37,928 bases of DNA from Diphasiastrum complanatum (taxonomy: Eukaryota > Streptophyta > Lycopodiopsida > Lycopodiales > Lycopodiaceae): NCBI GenBank assembly GCA_029204225.1, contig MU835588.1:1-37928 (forward strand). Direction: 5' to 3'. Within the stretch, counting starts at the first letter, position 1, and every line of letters starts with the position of its first letter. Shown one piece after another: positions 26,601 through 37,928 of this stretch. The notes below the pieces were generated by a model that did not search any database, was not told the origin of the DNA, and saw nothing but the letters and a program-made list of their open reading frames with translations. Position numbers and translations under genes: made by a program.

Positions 26601-29600
26601 GAGGATTTAAAGTCCTCATTGAACCTAAGAACAGACTATGTCATATTAGTTCCAATAGAGGATTTAAAGTCCTTATCGAAACTAATAACACCCTCCACTA
26701 CCACTATGTCGATGCCAATAGAGGATTTAAAGTCCTCATTGAACCTAAGAACAGACTATGTCATATTAGTTCCAATAGAGGATTTAAAGTCCTTATCGAA
26801 ACTAATAAAACATCCTACCACTACAACTATGTTATTCGCTCCAATGGAGGATTTAAAGTCCTCATTGAACCTAAGAACAGACTATGTCATATTAGTTCCA
26901 ATAGAGGATTTAAAGTCCTTATCGAAACTAATAAAACATCCTACCACTACAACTATGTTATTCGCTCCAATGGAGGATTTAAAGTCCTCATTGAACCTAA
27001 GAACAGACTATGTCATATTAGTTCCAATAGAGGATTTAAAGTCCTTATCGAAACTAATAAAACATCCTACCATACCACTATGTCATTAGCGCAATAGAGG
27101 ATTTAAAGTCCTCATTGAACCTAATAACAACTATATGTCATATTAGTTCCAATAGAGGATTTAAAGTCCTTATCGAAACTAATAACACCCTCCACTACCA
27201 CTATGTCGATGCCAATAGAGGATTTAAAGTCCTCATTGAACCTAAGAACAGACTATGTCATATTAGTTCCAATAGAGGATTTAAAGTCCTTATCGAAACT
27301 AATAAAACATCCTACCACTACAACTATGTTATTCGCTCCAATGGAGGATTTAAAGTCCTCATTGAACCTAAGAACAGACTATGTCATATTAGTTCCAATA
27401 GAGGATTTAAAGTCCTTATCGAAACTAATAAAACATCCTACCACTACAACTATGTTATTCGCTCCAATGGAGGATTTAAAGTCCTCATTGAACCTAAGAA
27501 CAGACTATGTCATATTAGTTCCAATAGAGGATTTAAAGTCCTTATCGAAACTAATAAAACATCCTACCATACCACTATGTCATTCGCAATAGAGGATTTA
27601 AAGTCCTCATTGAACCTAATAACAGACTATGTCATATTAGTTCCAATAGAGGATTTAAAGTCCTTATCGAAACTAATAACACCCTCCACTACCACTATGT
27701 CGATGCCAATAGAGGATTTAAAGTCCTCATTGAACCTAAGAACAGACTATGTCATATTAGTTCCAATAGAGGATTTAAAGTCCTTATCGAAACTAATAAA
27801 ACATCCTACCACTACAACTATGTTATTCGCTCCAATGGAGGATTTAAAGTCCTCATTGAACCTAAGAACAGACTATGTCATATTAGTTCCAATAGAGGAT
27901 TTAAAGTCCTTATCGAAACTAATAAAACATCCTACCACTACAACTATGTTATTCGCTCCAATGGAGGATTTAAAGTCCTCATTGAACCTAAGAACAGACT
28001 ATGTCATATTAGTTCCAATAGAGGATTTAAAGTCCTTATCGAAACTAATAAAACATCCTACCATACCACTATGTCATTCGCAATAGAGGATTTAAAGTCC
28101 TCATTGAACCTAAGAACACACTATATGTCATATTAGTTCCAATAGAGGATTTAAAGTCCTTATCGAAACTAATAAAACCCTCCACTACCACTATGTCGAT
28201 GCCAATAGAGGATTTAAAGTCCTCATTGAACCTAAGAACAGACTATGTCATATTAGTTCCAATAGAGGATTTAAAGTCCTTATCGAAACTAATAAAACAT
28301 CCTACCACTACAACTATGTTATTCGCTCCAATGGAGGATTTAAAGTCCTCATTGAACCTAAGAACAGACTATGTCATATTAGTTCCAATAGAGGATTTAA
28401 AGTCCTTATCGAAACTAATAAAACATCCTACCACTACAACTATGTTATTCGCTCCAATGGAGGATTTAAAGTCCTCATTGAACCTAAGAACAGACTATGT
28501 CATATTAGTTCCAATAGAGGATTTAAAGTCCTTATCGAAACTAATAAAACATCCTACCATACCACTATGTCATTCGCAATAGAGGATTTAAAGTCCTCAT
28601 TGAACCTAAGAACAGACTATGTCATATTAGTTCCAATAGAGGATTTAAAGTCCTTATCGAAACTAATAACACCCTCCACTACCACTATGTCGATGCCAAT
28701 AGAGGATTTAAAGTCCTCATTGAACCTAAGAACAGACTATGTCATATTAGTTCCAATAGAGGATTTAAAGTCCTTATCGAAACTAATAAAACATCCTACC
28801 ACTACAACTATGTTATTCGCTCCAATGGAGGATTTAAAGTCCTCATTGAACCTAAGAACAGACTATGTCATATTAGTTCCAATAGAGGATTTAAAGTCCT
28901 TATCGAAACTAATAAAACATCCTACCACTACAACTATGTTATTCGCTCCAATGGAGGATTTAAAGTCCTCATTGAACCTAAGAACAGACTATGTCATATT
29001 AGTTCCAATAGAGGATTTAAAGTCCTTATCGAAACTAATAAAACATCCTACCATACCACTATGTCATTCGCAATAGAGGATTTAAAGTCCTCATTGAACC
29101 TAATAACACTACTATGTCATATTAGTTCCAATAGAGGATTTAAAGTCCTTATCGAAACTAATAAAACCCTACCACTACCACTATGTCGATGCCAATAGAG
29201 GATTTAAAGTCCTCATTGAACCTAAGAACAGACTATGTCATATTAGTTCCAATAGAGGATTTAAAGTCCTTATCGAAACTAATAAAACATCCTACCACTA
29301 CAACTATGTTATTCGCTCCAATGGAGGATTTAAAGTCCTCATTGAACCTAAGAACAGACTATGTCATATTAGTTCCAATAGAGGATTTAAAGTCCTTATC
29401 GAAACTAATAAAACATCCTACCACTACAACTATGTTATTCGCTCCAATGGAGGATTTAAAGTCCTCATTGAACCTAAGAACAGACTATGTCATATTAGTT
29501 CCAATAGAGGATTTAAAGTCCTTATCGAAACTAATAAAACATCCTACCATACCACTATGTCATTCGCAATAGAGGATTTAAAGTCCTCATTGAACCTAAG

Positions 29601-32600
29601 AACAGACTATATGTCATATTAGTTCCAATAGAGGATTTAAAGTCCTTATCGAAACTAATAACACCCTCCACTACCACTATGTCGATGCCAATAGAGGATT
29701 TAAAGTCCTCATTGAACCTAAGAACAGACTATGTCATATTAGTTCCAATAGAGGATTTAAAGTCCTTATCGAAACTAATAAAACATCCTACCACTACAAC
29801 TATGTTATTCGCTCCAATGGAGGATTTAAAGTCCTCATTGAACCTAAGAACAGACTATGTCATATTAGTTCCAATAGAGGATTTAAAGTCCTTATCGAAA
29901 CTAATAAAACATCCTACCACTACAACTATGTTATTCGCTCCAATGGAGGATTTAAAGTCCTCATTGAACCTAAGAACAGACTATGTCATATTAGTTCCAA
30001 TAGAGGATTTAAAGTCCTTATCGAAACTAATAAAACATCCTACCATACCACTATGTCATTCGCAATAGAGGATTTAAAGTCCTCATTGAACCTAAGAACA
30101 CTACTATGTCATATTAGTTCCAATAGAGGATTTAAAGTCCTTATCGAAACTAATAACACCCTCCACTACCACTATGTCGATGCCAATAGAGGATTTAAAG
30201 TCCTCATTGAACCTAAGAACAGACTATGTCATATTAGTTCCAATAGAGGATTTAAAGTCCTTATCGAAACTAATAAAACATCCTACCACTACAACTATGT
30301 TATTCGCTCCAATGGAGGATTTAAAGTCCTCATTGAACCTAAGAACAGACTATGTCATATTAGTTCCAATAGAGGATTTAAAGTCCTTATCGAAACTAAT
30401 AAAACATCCTACCACTACAACTATGTTATTCGCTCCAATGGAGGATTTAAAGTCCTCATTGAACCTAAGAACAGACTATGTCATATTAGTTCCAATAGAG
30501 GATTTAAAGTCCTTATCGAAACTAATAAAACATCCTACCATACCACTATGTCATTAGCGCAATAGAGGATTTAAAGTCCTCATTGAACCTAAGAACAGAC
30601 TATGTCATATTAGTTCCAATAGAGGATTTAAAGTCCTTATCGAAACTAATAAAACACCTCCACTACCACTATGTCGATGCCAATAGAGGATTTAAAGTCC
30701 TCATTGAACCTAAGAACAGACTATGTCATATTAGTTCCAATAGAGGATTTAAAGTCCTTATCGAAACTAATAAAACATCCTACCACTACAACTATGTTAT
30801 TCGCTCCAATGGAGGATTTAAAGTCCTCATTGAACCTAAGAACAGACTATGTCATATTAGTTCCAATAGAGGATTTAAAGTCCTTATCGAAACTAATAAA
30901 ACATCCTACCACTACAACTATGTTATTCGCTCCAATGGAGGATTTAAAGTCCTCATTGAACCTAAGAACAGACTATGTCATATTAGTTCCAATAGAGGAT
31001 TTAAAGTCCTTATCGAAACTAATAAAACATCCTACCATACCACTATGTCATTCGCAATAGAGGATTTAAAGTCCTCATTGAACCTAAGAACAGACTATGT
31101 CATATTAGTTCCAATAGAGGATTTAAAGTCCTTATCGAAACTAATAACACCCTCCACTACCACTATGTCGATGCCAATAGAGGATTTAAAGTCCTCATTG
31201 AACCTAAGAACAGACTATGTCATATTAGTTCCAATAGAGGATTTAAAGTCCTTATCGAAACTAATAAAACATCCTACCACTACAACTATGTTATTCGCTC
31301 CAATGGAGGATTTAAAGTCCTCATTGAACCTAAGAACAGACTATGTCATATTAGTTCCAATAGAGGATTTAAAGTCCTTATCGAAACTAATAAAACATCC
31401 TACCACTACAACTATGTTATTCGCTCCAATGGAGGATTTAAAGTCCTCATTGAACCTAAGAACAGACTATGTCATATTAGTTCCAATAGAGGATTTAAAG
31501 TCCTTATCGAAACTAATAAAACATCCTACCATACCACTATGTCATTCGCAATAGAGGATTTAAAGTCCTCATTGAACCTAATAACACACTATGTCATATT
31601 AGTTCCAATAGAGGATTTAAAGTCCTTATCGAAACTAATAACACCTCCACTACCACTATGTCGATGCCAATAGAGGATTTAAAGTCCTCATTGAACCTAA
31701 GAACAGACTATGTCATATTAGTTCCAATAGAGGATTTAAAGTCCTTATCGAAACTAATAAAACATCCTACCACTACAACTATGTTATTCGCTCCAATGGA
31801 GGATTTAAAGTCCTCATTGAACCTAAGAACAGACTATGTCATATTAGTTCCAATAGAGGATTTAAAGTCCTTATCGAAACTAATAAAACATCCTACCACT
31901 ACAACTATGTTATTCGCTCCAATGGAGGATTTAAAGTCCTCATTGAACCTAAGAACAGACTATGTCATATTAGTTCCAATAGAGGATTTAAAGTCCTTAT
32001 CGAAACTAATAAAACATCCTACCATACCACTATGTCATTCGCAATAGAGGATTTAAAGTCCTCATTGAACCTAAGAACAGACTATGTCATATTAGTTCCA
32101 ATAGAGGATTTAAAGTCCTTATCGAAACTAATAACACCTCCACTACCACTATGTCATGCCAATAGAGGATTTAAAGTCCTCATTGAACCTAAGAACAGAC
32201 TATGTCATATTAGTTCCAATAGAGGATTTAAAGTCCTTATCGAAACTAATAAAACATCCTACCACTACAACTATGTTATTCGCTCCAATGGAGGATTTAA
32301 AGTCCTCATTGAACCTAAGAACAGACTATGTCATATTAGTTCCAATAGAGGATTTAAAGTCCTTATCGAAACTAATAAAACATCCTACCACTACAACTAT
32401 GTTATTCGCTCCAATGGAGGATTTAAAGTCCTCATTGAACCTAAGAACAGACTATGTCATATTAGTTCCAATAGAGGATTTAAAGTCCTTATCGAAACTA
32501 ATAAAACATCCTACCATACCACTATGTCATTCGCAATAGAGGATTTAAAGTCCTCATTGAACCTAATAACAGACTACTATGTCATATTAGTTCCAATAGA

Positions 32601-35000
32601 GGATTTAAAGTCCTTATCGAAACTAATAACACCCTCCACTACCACTATGTCATGCCAATAGAGGATTTAAAGTCCTCATTGAACCTAAGAACAGACTATG
32701 TCATATTAGTTCCAATAGAGGATTTAAAGTCCTTATCGAAACTAATAAAACATCCTACCACTACAACTATGTTATTCGCTCCAATGAGGATTTAAAGTCC
32801 TCATTGAACCTAAGAACAGACTATGTCATATTAGTTCCAATAGAGGATTTAAAGTCCTTATCGAAACTAATAAAACATCCTACCACTACAACTATGTTAT
32901 TCGCTCCAATGGAGGATTTAAAGTCCTCATTGAACCTAAGAACAGACTATGTCATATTAGTTCCAATAGAGGATTTAAAGTCCTTATCGAAACTAATAAA
33001 ACATCCTACCATACCACTATGTCATTCGCAATAGAGGATTTAAAGTCCTCATTGAACCTAAGAACAACTACTATGTCATATTAGTTCCAATAGAGGATTT
33101 AAAGTCCTTATCGAAACTAATAACACCCTCTCACTACCACTATGTCATGCCAATAGAGGATTTAAAGTCCTCATTGAACCTAAGAACAGACTATGTCATA
33201 TTAGTTCCAATAGAGGATTTAAAGTCCTTATCGAAACTAATAAAACATCCTACCACTACAACTATGTTATTCGCTCCAATGGAGGATTTAAAGTCCTCAT
33301 TGAACCTAAGAACAGACTATGTCATATTAGTTCCAATAGAGGATTTAAAGTCCTTATCGAAACTAATAAAACATCCTACCACTACAACTATGTTATTCGC
33401 TCCAATGGAGGATTTAAAGTCCTCATTGAACCTAAGAACAGACTATGTCATATTAGTTCCAATAGAGGATTTAAAGTCCTTATCGAAACTAATAAAACAT
33501 CCTACCATACCACTATGTCATTCGCAATAGAGGATTTAAAGTCCTCATTGAACCTAAGAACAGACTATGTCATATTAGTTCCAATAGAGGATTTAAAGTC
33601 CTTATCGAAACTAATAACACCCTACCACTACCACTATGTCGATGCCAATAGAGGATTTAAAGTCCTCATTGAACCTAAGAACAGACTATGTCATATTAGT
33701 TCCAATAGAGGATTTAAAGTCCTTATCGAAACTAATAAAACATCCTACCACTACAACTATGTTATTCGCTCCAATGGAGGATTTAAAGTCCTCATTGAAC
33801 CTAAGAACAGACTATGTCATATTAGTTCCAATAGAGGATTTAAAGTCCTTATCGAAACTAATAAAACATCCTACCACTACAACTATGTTATTCGCTCCAA
33901 TGGAGGATTTAAAGTCCTCATTGAACCTAAGAACAGACTATGTCATATTAGTTCCAATAGAGGATTTAAAGTCCTTATCGAAACTAATAAAACATCCTAC
34001 CACTACCACTATGTCATTCGCAATAGAGGATTTAAAGTCCTCATTGAACCTAAGAACAGACTATGTCATATTAGTTCCAATAGAGGATTTAAAGTCCTTA
34101 TCGAAACTAATAAAACACCTCCACTACCACTATGTCATGCCAATAGAGGATTTAAAGTCCTCATTGAACCTAAGAACAGACTATGTCATATTAGTTCCAA
34201 TAGAGGATTTAAAGTCCTTATCGAAACTAATAAAACATCCTACCACTACAACTATGTTATTCGCTCCAATGAGGATTTAAAGTCCTCATTGAACCTAAGA
34301 ACAGACTATGTCATATTAGTTCCAATAGAGGATTTAAAGTCCTTATCGAAACTAATAAAACATCCTACCACTACAACTATGTTATTCGCTCCAATGGAGG
34401 ATTTAAAGTCCTCATTGAACCTAAGAACAGACTATGTCATATTAGTTCCAATAGAGGATTTAAAGTCCTTATCGAAACTAATAAAACATCCTACCATACC
34501 ACTATGTTATTCGCAATAGAGGATTTAAAGTCCTCATTGAACCTAAGAACACTACTATGTCATATTAGTTCCAATAGAGGATTTAAAGTCCTTATCGAAA
34601 CTAATAAAACCCTCCACTACCACTATGTCGATGCCAATAGAGGATTTAAAGTCCTCATTGAACCTAAGAACAGACTATGTCATATTAGTTCCAATAGAGG
34701 ATTTAAAGTCCTTATCGAAACTAATAAAACATCCTACCACTACAACTATGTTATTCGCTCCAATGGAGGATTTAAAGTCCTCATTGAACCTAAGAACAGA
34801 CTATGTCATATTAGTTCCAATAGAGGATTTAAAGTCCTTATCGAAACTAATAAAACATCCTACCACTACAACTATGTTATTCGCTCCAATGGAGGATTTA
34901 AAGTCCTCATTGAACCTAAGAACAGACTATGTCATATTAGTTCCAATAGAGGATTTAAAGTCCTTATCGAAACTAATAAAACATCCTACCATACCACTAT
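23611..35000. repeat. Array domain 4: HORs with the shortened B3/A4 junction
   Basis: About 23 HORs with period mostly 495-498 bp. The B3/A4 junction ATTAGCGCAATAG is replaced by ATTCGCAATAG, first near 23,613, then interleaved with the older form up to about 30,560, then in nearly every copy from about 31,050 to 34,015. A4 frequently reads AAGAACAGACTATG, identical to A1-A3, giving a 56-57 bp A4. Copies at about 32,155, 32,650, 33,145 and 34,140 have B4 ending GTCATG instead of GTCGATG. One-base core deletions giving CAATGAGG occur at 32,782 and 34,267. Confidence 0.9.
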
Positions 35001-37839
35001 GTTTAGCGCAATAGAGGATTTAAAGTCCTCATTGAACCTAAAACACAGACTATGTCATATTAGTTCCAATAGAGGATTTAAAGTCCTTATCGAAACTAAT
35101 AAAACACCCTACTCACTACCACTATGTCGATGCCAATAGAGGATTTAAAGTCCTCATTGAACCTAAGAACAGACTATGTCATATTAGTTCCAATAGAGGA
35201 TTTAAAGTCCTTATCGAAACTAATAAAACATCCTACCACTACAACTATGTTATTCGCCAATGGAGGATTTAAAGTCCTCATTGAACCTAAGAACAGACTA
35301 TGTCATATTAGTTCCAATAGAGGATTTAAAGTCCTTATCGAAACTAATAAAACATCCTACCACTACAACTATGTTATTCGCTCCAATGGAGGATTTAAAG
35401 TCCTCATTGAACCTAAGAACAGACTATGTCATATTAGTTCCAATAGAGGATTTAAAGTCCTTATCGAAACTAATAAAACATCCTACCATACAACTATGTC
35501 ATTAGCGCAATAGAGGATTTAAAGTCCTCATTGAACCTAATAACAACTATATGTCATATTAGTTCCAATAGAGGATTTAAAGTCCTTATTGAAACTAATA
35601 ACACCTCCACTACCACTATGTCGACCAATAGAGGATTTAAAGTCCTCATTGAACCTAAGAACAGACTATGTCATATTAGTTCCAATAGAGGATTTAAAGT
35701 CCTTATCGAAACTAATAAAACATCCTACCACTACAACTATGTTATTCGCTCCAATGGATTTAAAGTCCTCATTGAACCTAAGAACAGACTATGTCATATT
35801 AGTTCCAATAGAGGATTTAAAGTCCTTATCGAAACTAATAAAACATCCTACCACTACAACTATGTTATTCGCTCCAATGGAGGATTTAAAGTCCTCATTG
35901 AACCTAAGAACAGACTATGTCATATTAGTTCCAATAGAGGATTTAAAGTCCTTATCGAAACTAATAAAACATCCTACTACACTATGTCATTCGCAATAGA
36001 GGATTTAAAGTCCTCATTGAACCTAATAACAACTACCACTATGTCATATTAGTTCCAATAGAGGATTTAAAGTCCTTATCGAAACTAATAAACATCTCAC
36101 TACCACTATGTCGATGCCAATAGAGGATTTAAAGTCCTCATTGAACCTAAACAGACTATGTCATATTAGTTCCAATAGAGGATTTAAAGTCCTTATCGAA
36201 ACTAATAAAACATCCTACCACTACAACTATGTTATTCGCTCCAATGGAGGATTTAAAGTCCTCATTGAACCTAAGAACAGACTATGTCATATTAGTTCCA
36301 ATAGAGGATTTAAAGTCCTTATCGAAACTAATAAAACATCCTACCACTACAACTATGTTATTCGCTCCAATGGAGGATTTAAAGTCCTCATTGAACCTAA
36401 GAACAGACTATGTCATATTAGTTCCAATAGAGGATTTAAAGTCCTTATCGAAACTAATAAAACATCCTACCATACCACTATGTTATTAGCGCAATAGAGG
36501 ATTTAAAGTCCTCATTGAACCTAAGAACAACTATATGTCATATTAGTTCCAATAGAGGATTTAAAGTCCTTATCGAAACTAATAACACCTCTCACTACCA
36601 CTATGTCGATGCCAAAGAGGATTTAAAGTCCTCATTGAACCTAAGAACAGACTATGTCATATTAGTTCCAATAGAGGATTTAAAGTCCTTATCGAAACTA
36701 ATAAAACATCCTACCACTACACTATGTTATTCGCTCCAATGGAGGATTTAAAGTCCTCATTGAACCTAAGAACAGACTATGTCATATTAGTTCCAATAGA
36801 GGATTTAAAGTCCTTATCGAAACTAAAAACATCCTACCACTACAACTATGTTATTCGCTCCAATGGAGGATTTAAAGTCCTCATTGAACCTAAGAACAGA
36901 CTATGTCATATTAGTTCCAATAGAGGATTTAAAGTCCTTATCGAAACTAATAAAACATCCTACCATACCACTATGTCATTAGCGCAAATAGAGGATTTAA
37001 AGTCCTCATTGAACCTAATAACAACTACCACTATGTCATATTAGTTCCAATAGAGGATTTAAAGTCCTTATCGAAACTAATAACACCTCACTATACACTA
37101 TGTCGAGTGCCAATAGAGGATTTAAAGTCCTCATTGAACCTAAGAACAGACTATGTCATATTAGTTCCAATAGAGGATTTAAAGTCCTTATCGAAACTAA
37201 TAAAACATCCTACCACTACAACTATGTTATTCGCTCCAATGGAGGATTTAAAGTCCTCATTGAACCTAAGAACAGACTATGTCATATTAGTTCCAATAGA
37301 GGATTTAAAGTCCTTATCGAAACTAATAAAACATCCTACCACTACAACTATGTTATTCGCTCCAATGGAGGATTTAAAGTCCTCATTGAACCTAAGAACA
37401 GACTATGTCATATTAGTTCCAATAGAGGATTTAAAGTCCTTATCGAAACTAATAAAACATCCTACCATACACTATGTCATTAGCGCAATAGAGGATTTAA
37501 AGTCCTCATTGAACCTAATAACACCCTCTCACTATGTCATATTAGTTCCAATAGAGGATTTAAAGTCCTTATTGAAACTAATAAACCCTCACTACCACTA
37601 TGTCGAGTGCCAATAGAGGATTTAAAGTCCTCATTGAACCTAAGAACAGACTATGTCATATTAGTTCCAATAGAGGATTTAAAGTCCTTATCGAAACTAA
37701 TAAAATCCTACTACACTATGTTATTCGCTCCAATGGAGGATTTAAAGTCCTCATTGAACCTAAGAACAGACTATGTCATATTAGTTCCAATAGAGGATTT
37801 AAAGTCCTTATCGAAACTAATAAACATCCTACACTATTT
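35001..37839. repeat. Array domain 5: right-edge HORs, last one truncated
   Basis: The last five or six HORs before the array ends. Variation rises again: a three-base core deletion (CCAATGGATTTAAAG) near 35,753-35,767, GCCAAAGAGG near 36,612, a shortened A1 linker near 36,150, and shortened B linkers near 36,825 and 37,705. Forms typical of domain 2 return: B4 core TTATTGAAACT near 35,588 and 37,570, B4 end CGAGTG near 37,105 and 37,605, and GCGCAAATAG near 36,985. The final HOR holds only A1-B1-A2-B2 and stops at CTACACTATTTTT, where a diverged monomer takes over. Confidence 0.9.
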
Positions 37840-37866
37840 TTCAATGAGATTCATAGTCTCATTGAA
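37840..37866 (+). other. Perfect 10-bp hairpin in the terminal monomer
   Basis: TTCAATGAGA (37,840-37,849) is exactly complementary to TCTCATTGAA (37,857-37,866), with a seven-base loop TTCATAG. Relative to the array core, one G was lost from the left arm (GAGGA to GAGA) and one C from the right arm (TCCTC to TCTC), and the loop changed from TTTAAAG to TTCATAG at the same length. It is not followed by a T run on either strand, so it is not a typical intrinsic terminator. Confidence 0.85.
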
Positions 37867-37904
37867 CTGAACTAAATAAAATATCCTTCTATTTTAATTA
37901 TAAC
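37840..37904 (+). repeat. Diverged terminal monomer at the array edge
   Basis: After the last canonical B2, the sequence continues in register but heavily diverged. CAATGAGA, TTCATAG, TCTCATTGAAC aligns with the core. ACTAAATAAAATATCC aligns with the B-type ACTAATAAAACATCC, and TTCTATTTTAATTATAA aligns loosely with the B linker. It mixes an A-like inner core (TCATTGAAC) with a B-like linker, so it may predate the A/B split or be a recombinant. Divergent edge monomers are expected where homogenisation by unequal exchange is least effective. Confidence 0.75.
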
Positions 37905-37928
37905 ACATAAAGGTTATATGTCAAGAGG
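37867..37928. other. AT-rich right flank
   Basis: After the diverged core the sequence is AT-rich and resembles a decayed B linker up to about 37,900. A short inverted repeat, TATAAC (37,899-37,904) and GTTATA (37,913-37,918), encloses eight bases. The last bases, TATATGTCAAGAGG, resemble the linker end and core start (CTATGTC then AGAGG), so another decayed monomer may begin at the window edge. I see no gene or clear regulatory element here; 62 bases are too few for more. Confidence 0.55.

Larger units (their letters stand above)
1..37839. repeat. Giant satellite-like tandem array with eight-monomer higher-order repeat
   Basis: The whole span is built from one monomer family repeated head to tail in one orientation. 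Each monomer has a core of about 34 bp containing GAGGATTTAAAGTCCT, then a linker. A-type cores continue CATTGAACCTAA and B-type cores continue TATCGAAACTAA or TATTGAAACTAA; the two types alternate throughout. Four A-B dimers make one higher-order repeat (HOR), recognisable by the junction CTATGTCGATG or CTATGTCGAGTG before each A1 monomer. I count about 75 such junctions by eye, so about 600 monomers. The window opens inside a B1 monomer, so the left end of the array is not seen. No gene interrupts it. HOR architecture is known from eukaryotic satellites; assigning this array to a centromere or any other locus would be inference. Confidence 0.97.

Noticed and set aside
1-37839. CRISPR array: a partly palindromic repeat of about 34 bp separated by 20-35 bp linkers
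   Set aside because: The linkers are not diverse. The same few recur in fixed order every HOR, the repeats themselves form two alternating types, and no cas genes or leader are visible.
1-37839. TIGR-like or other guide-RNA array with a hairpin per unit
   Set aside because: Guide arrays need differing guide segments and an associated effector gene; here the linkers are repeated and no effector is present in the window.
1-37839. Iteron-type plasmid replication origin
   Set aside because: Iterons are usually a handful of copies of about 17-22 bp beside a rep gene; hundreds of 57-69 bp monomers with no rep gene do not fit.
37840-37866. Intrinsic transcription terminator at the array edge
   Set aside because: The stem is AT-rich and lacks a following T run. 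The T run at 37,837-37,841 precedes and overlaps it on the plus strand, and on the minus strand A residues follow.

Overview
This window is essentially one object: a tandem repeat array that fills positions 1 to about 37,839 and runs off the left edge. I see no credible protein gene, rRNA, tRNA, transposase or insertion sequence on either strand. A diverged terminal monomer and about 60 bases of AT-rich flank occupy the right end (37,840-37,928), so the window captures the right-hand edge of the array.

The array is nested at three levels. (1) The basic monomer is about 57-69 bp: a conserved core of about 34 bp, centred on GAGGATTTAAAGTCCTC, followed by a linker of about 20-35 bp that usually contains CTATGT. 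(2) Monomers come in two types that alternate throughout. The A type has core end CTCATTGAACCTAA and a linker usually ending CATATTAGTT. The B type has core end CTTATCGAAACTAA and a linker ending TTATTCGCT, CATTAGCG or CGA(G)TG. (3) Four A-B dimers form a higher-order repeat (HOR), A1-B1-A2-B2-A3-B3-A4-B4. The HOR is about 494-500 bp in most of the window and has a consensus of about 512 bp between 5 and 16.8 kb. I count about 75 HOR junctions by eye, hence roughly 600 monomers. Every core can fold into a hairpin, and B-type hairpins extend into the flanking linkers.

Layout: 1-4,990, mixed HOR variants; 4,991-16,830, longer HORs full of scattered single-base indels that look like uncorrected long-read error; 16,831-23,610, very uniform short HORs; 23,611-35,000, uniform HORs in which a shortened B3/A4 junction becomes frequent; 35,001-37,839, edge HORs where the longer forms reappear, ending after the fourth monomer of a truncated HOR.

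The organism cannot be identified from this sequence. GC content is about 33% by hand count of the two main monomers. A gene-free, multi-level HOR satellite tens of kilobases long is typical of eukaryotic satellite DNA (centromeric, subtelomeric or heterochromatic) and would be exceptional in a bacterial chromosome, but nothing here proves either. The conserved foldable core, the terminal copy that changed sequence while keeping its stem, and the possibility that part of the apparent variation is consensus artefact are the points most worth following up.
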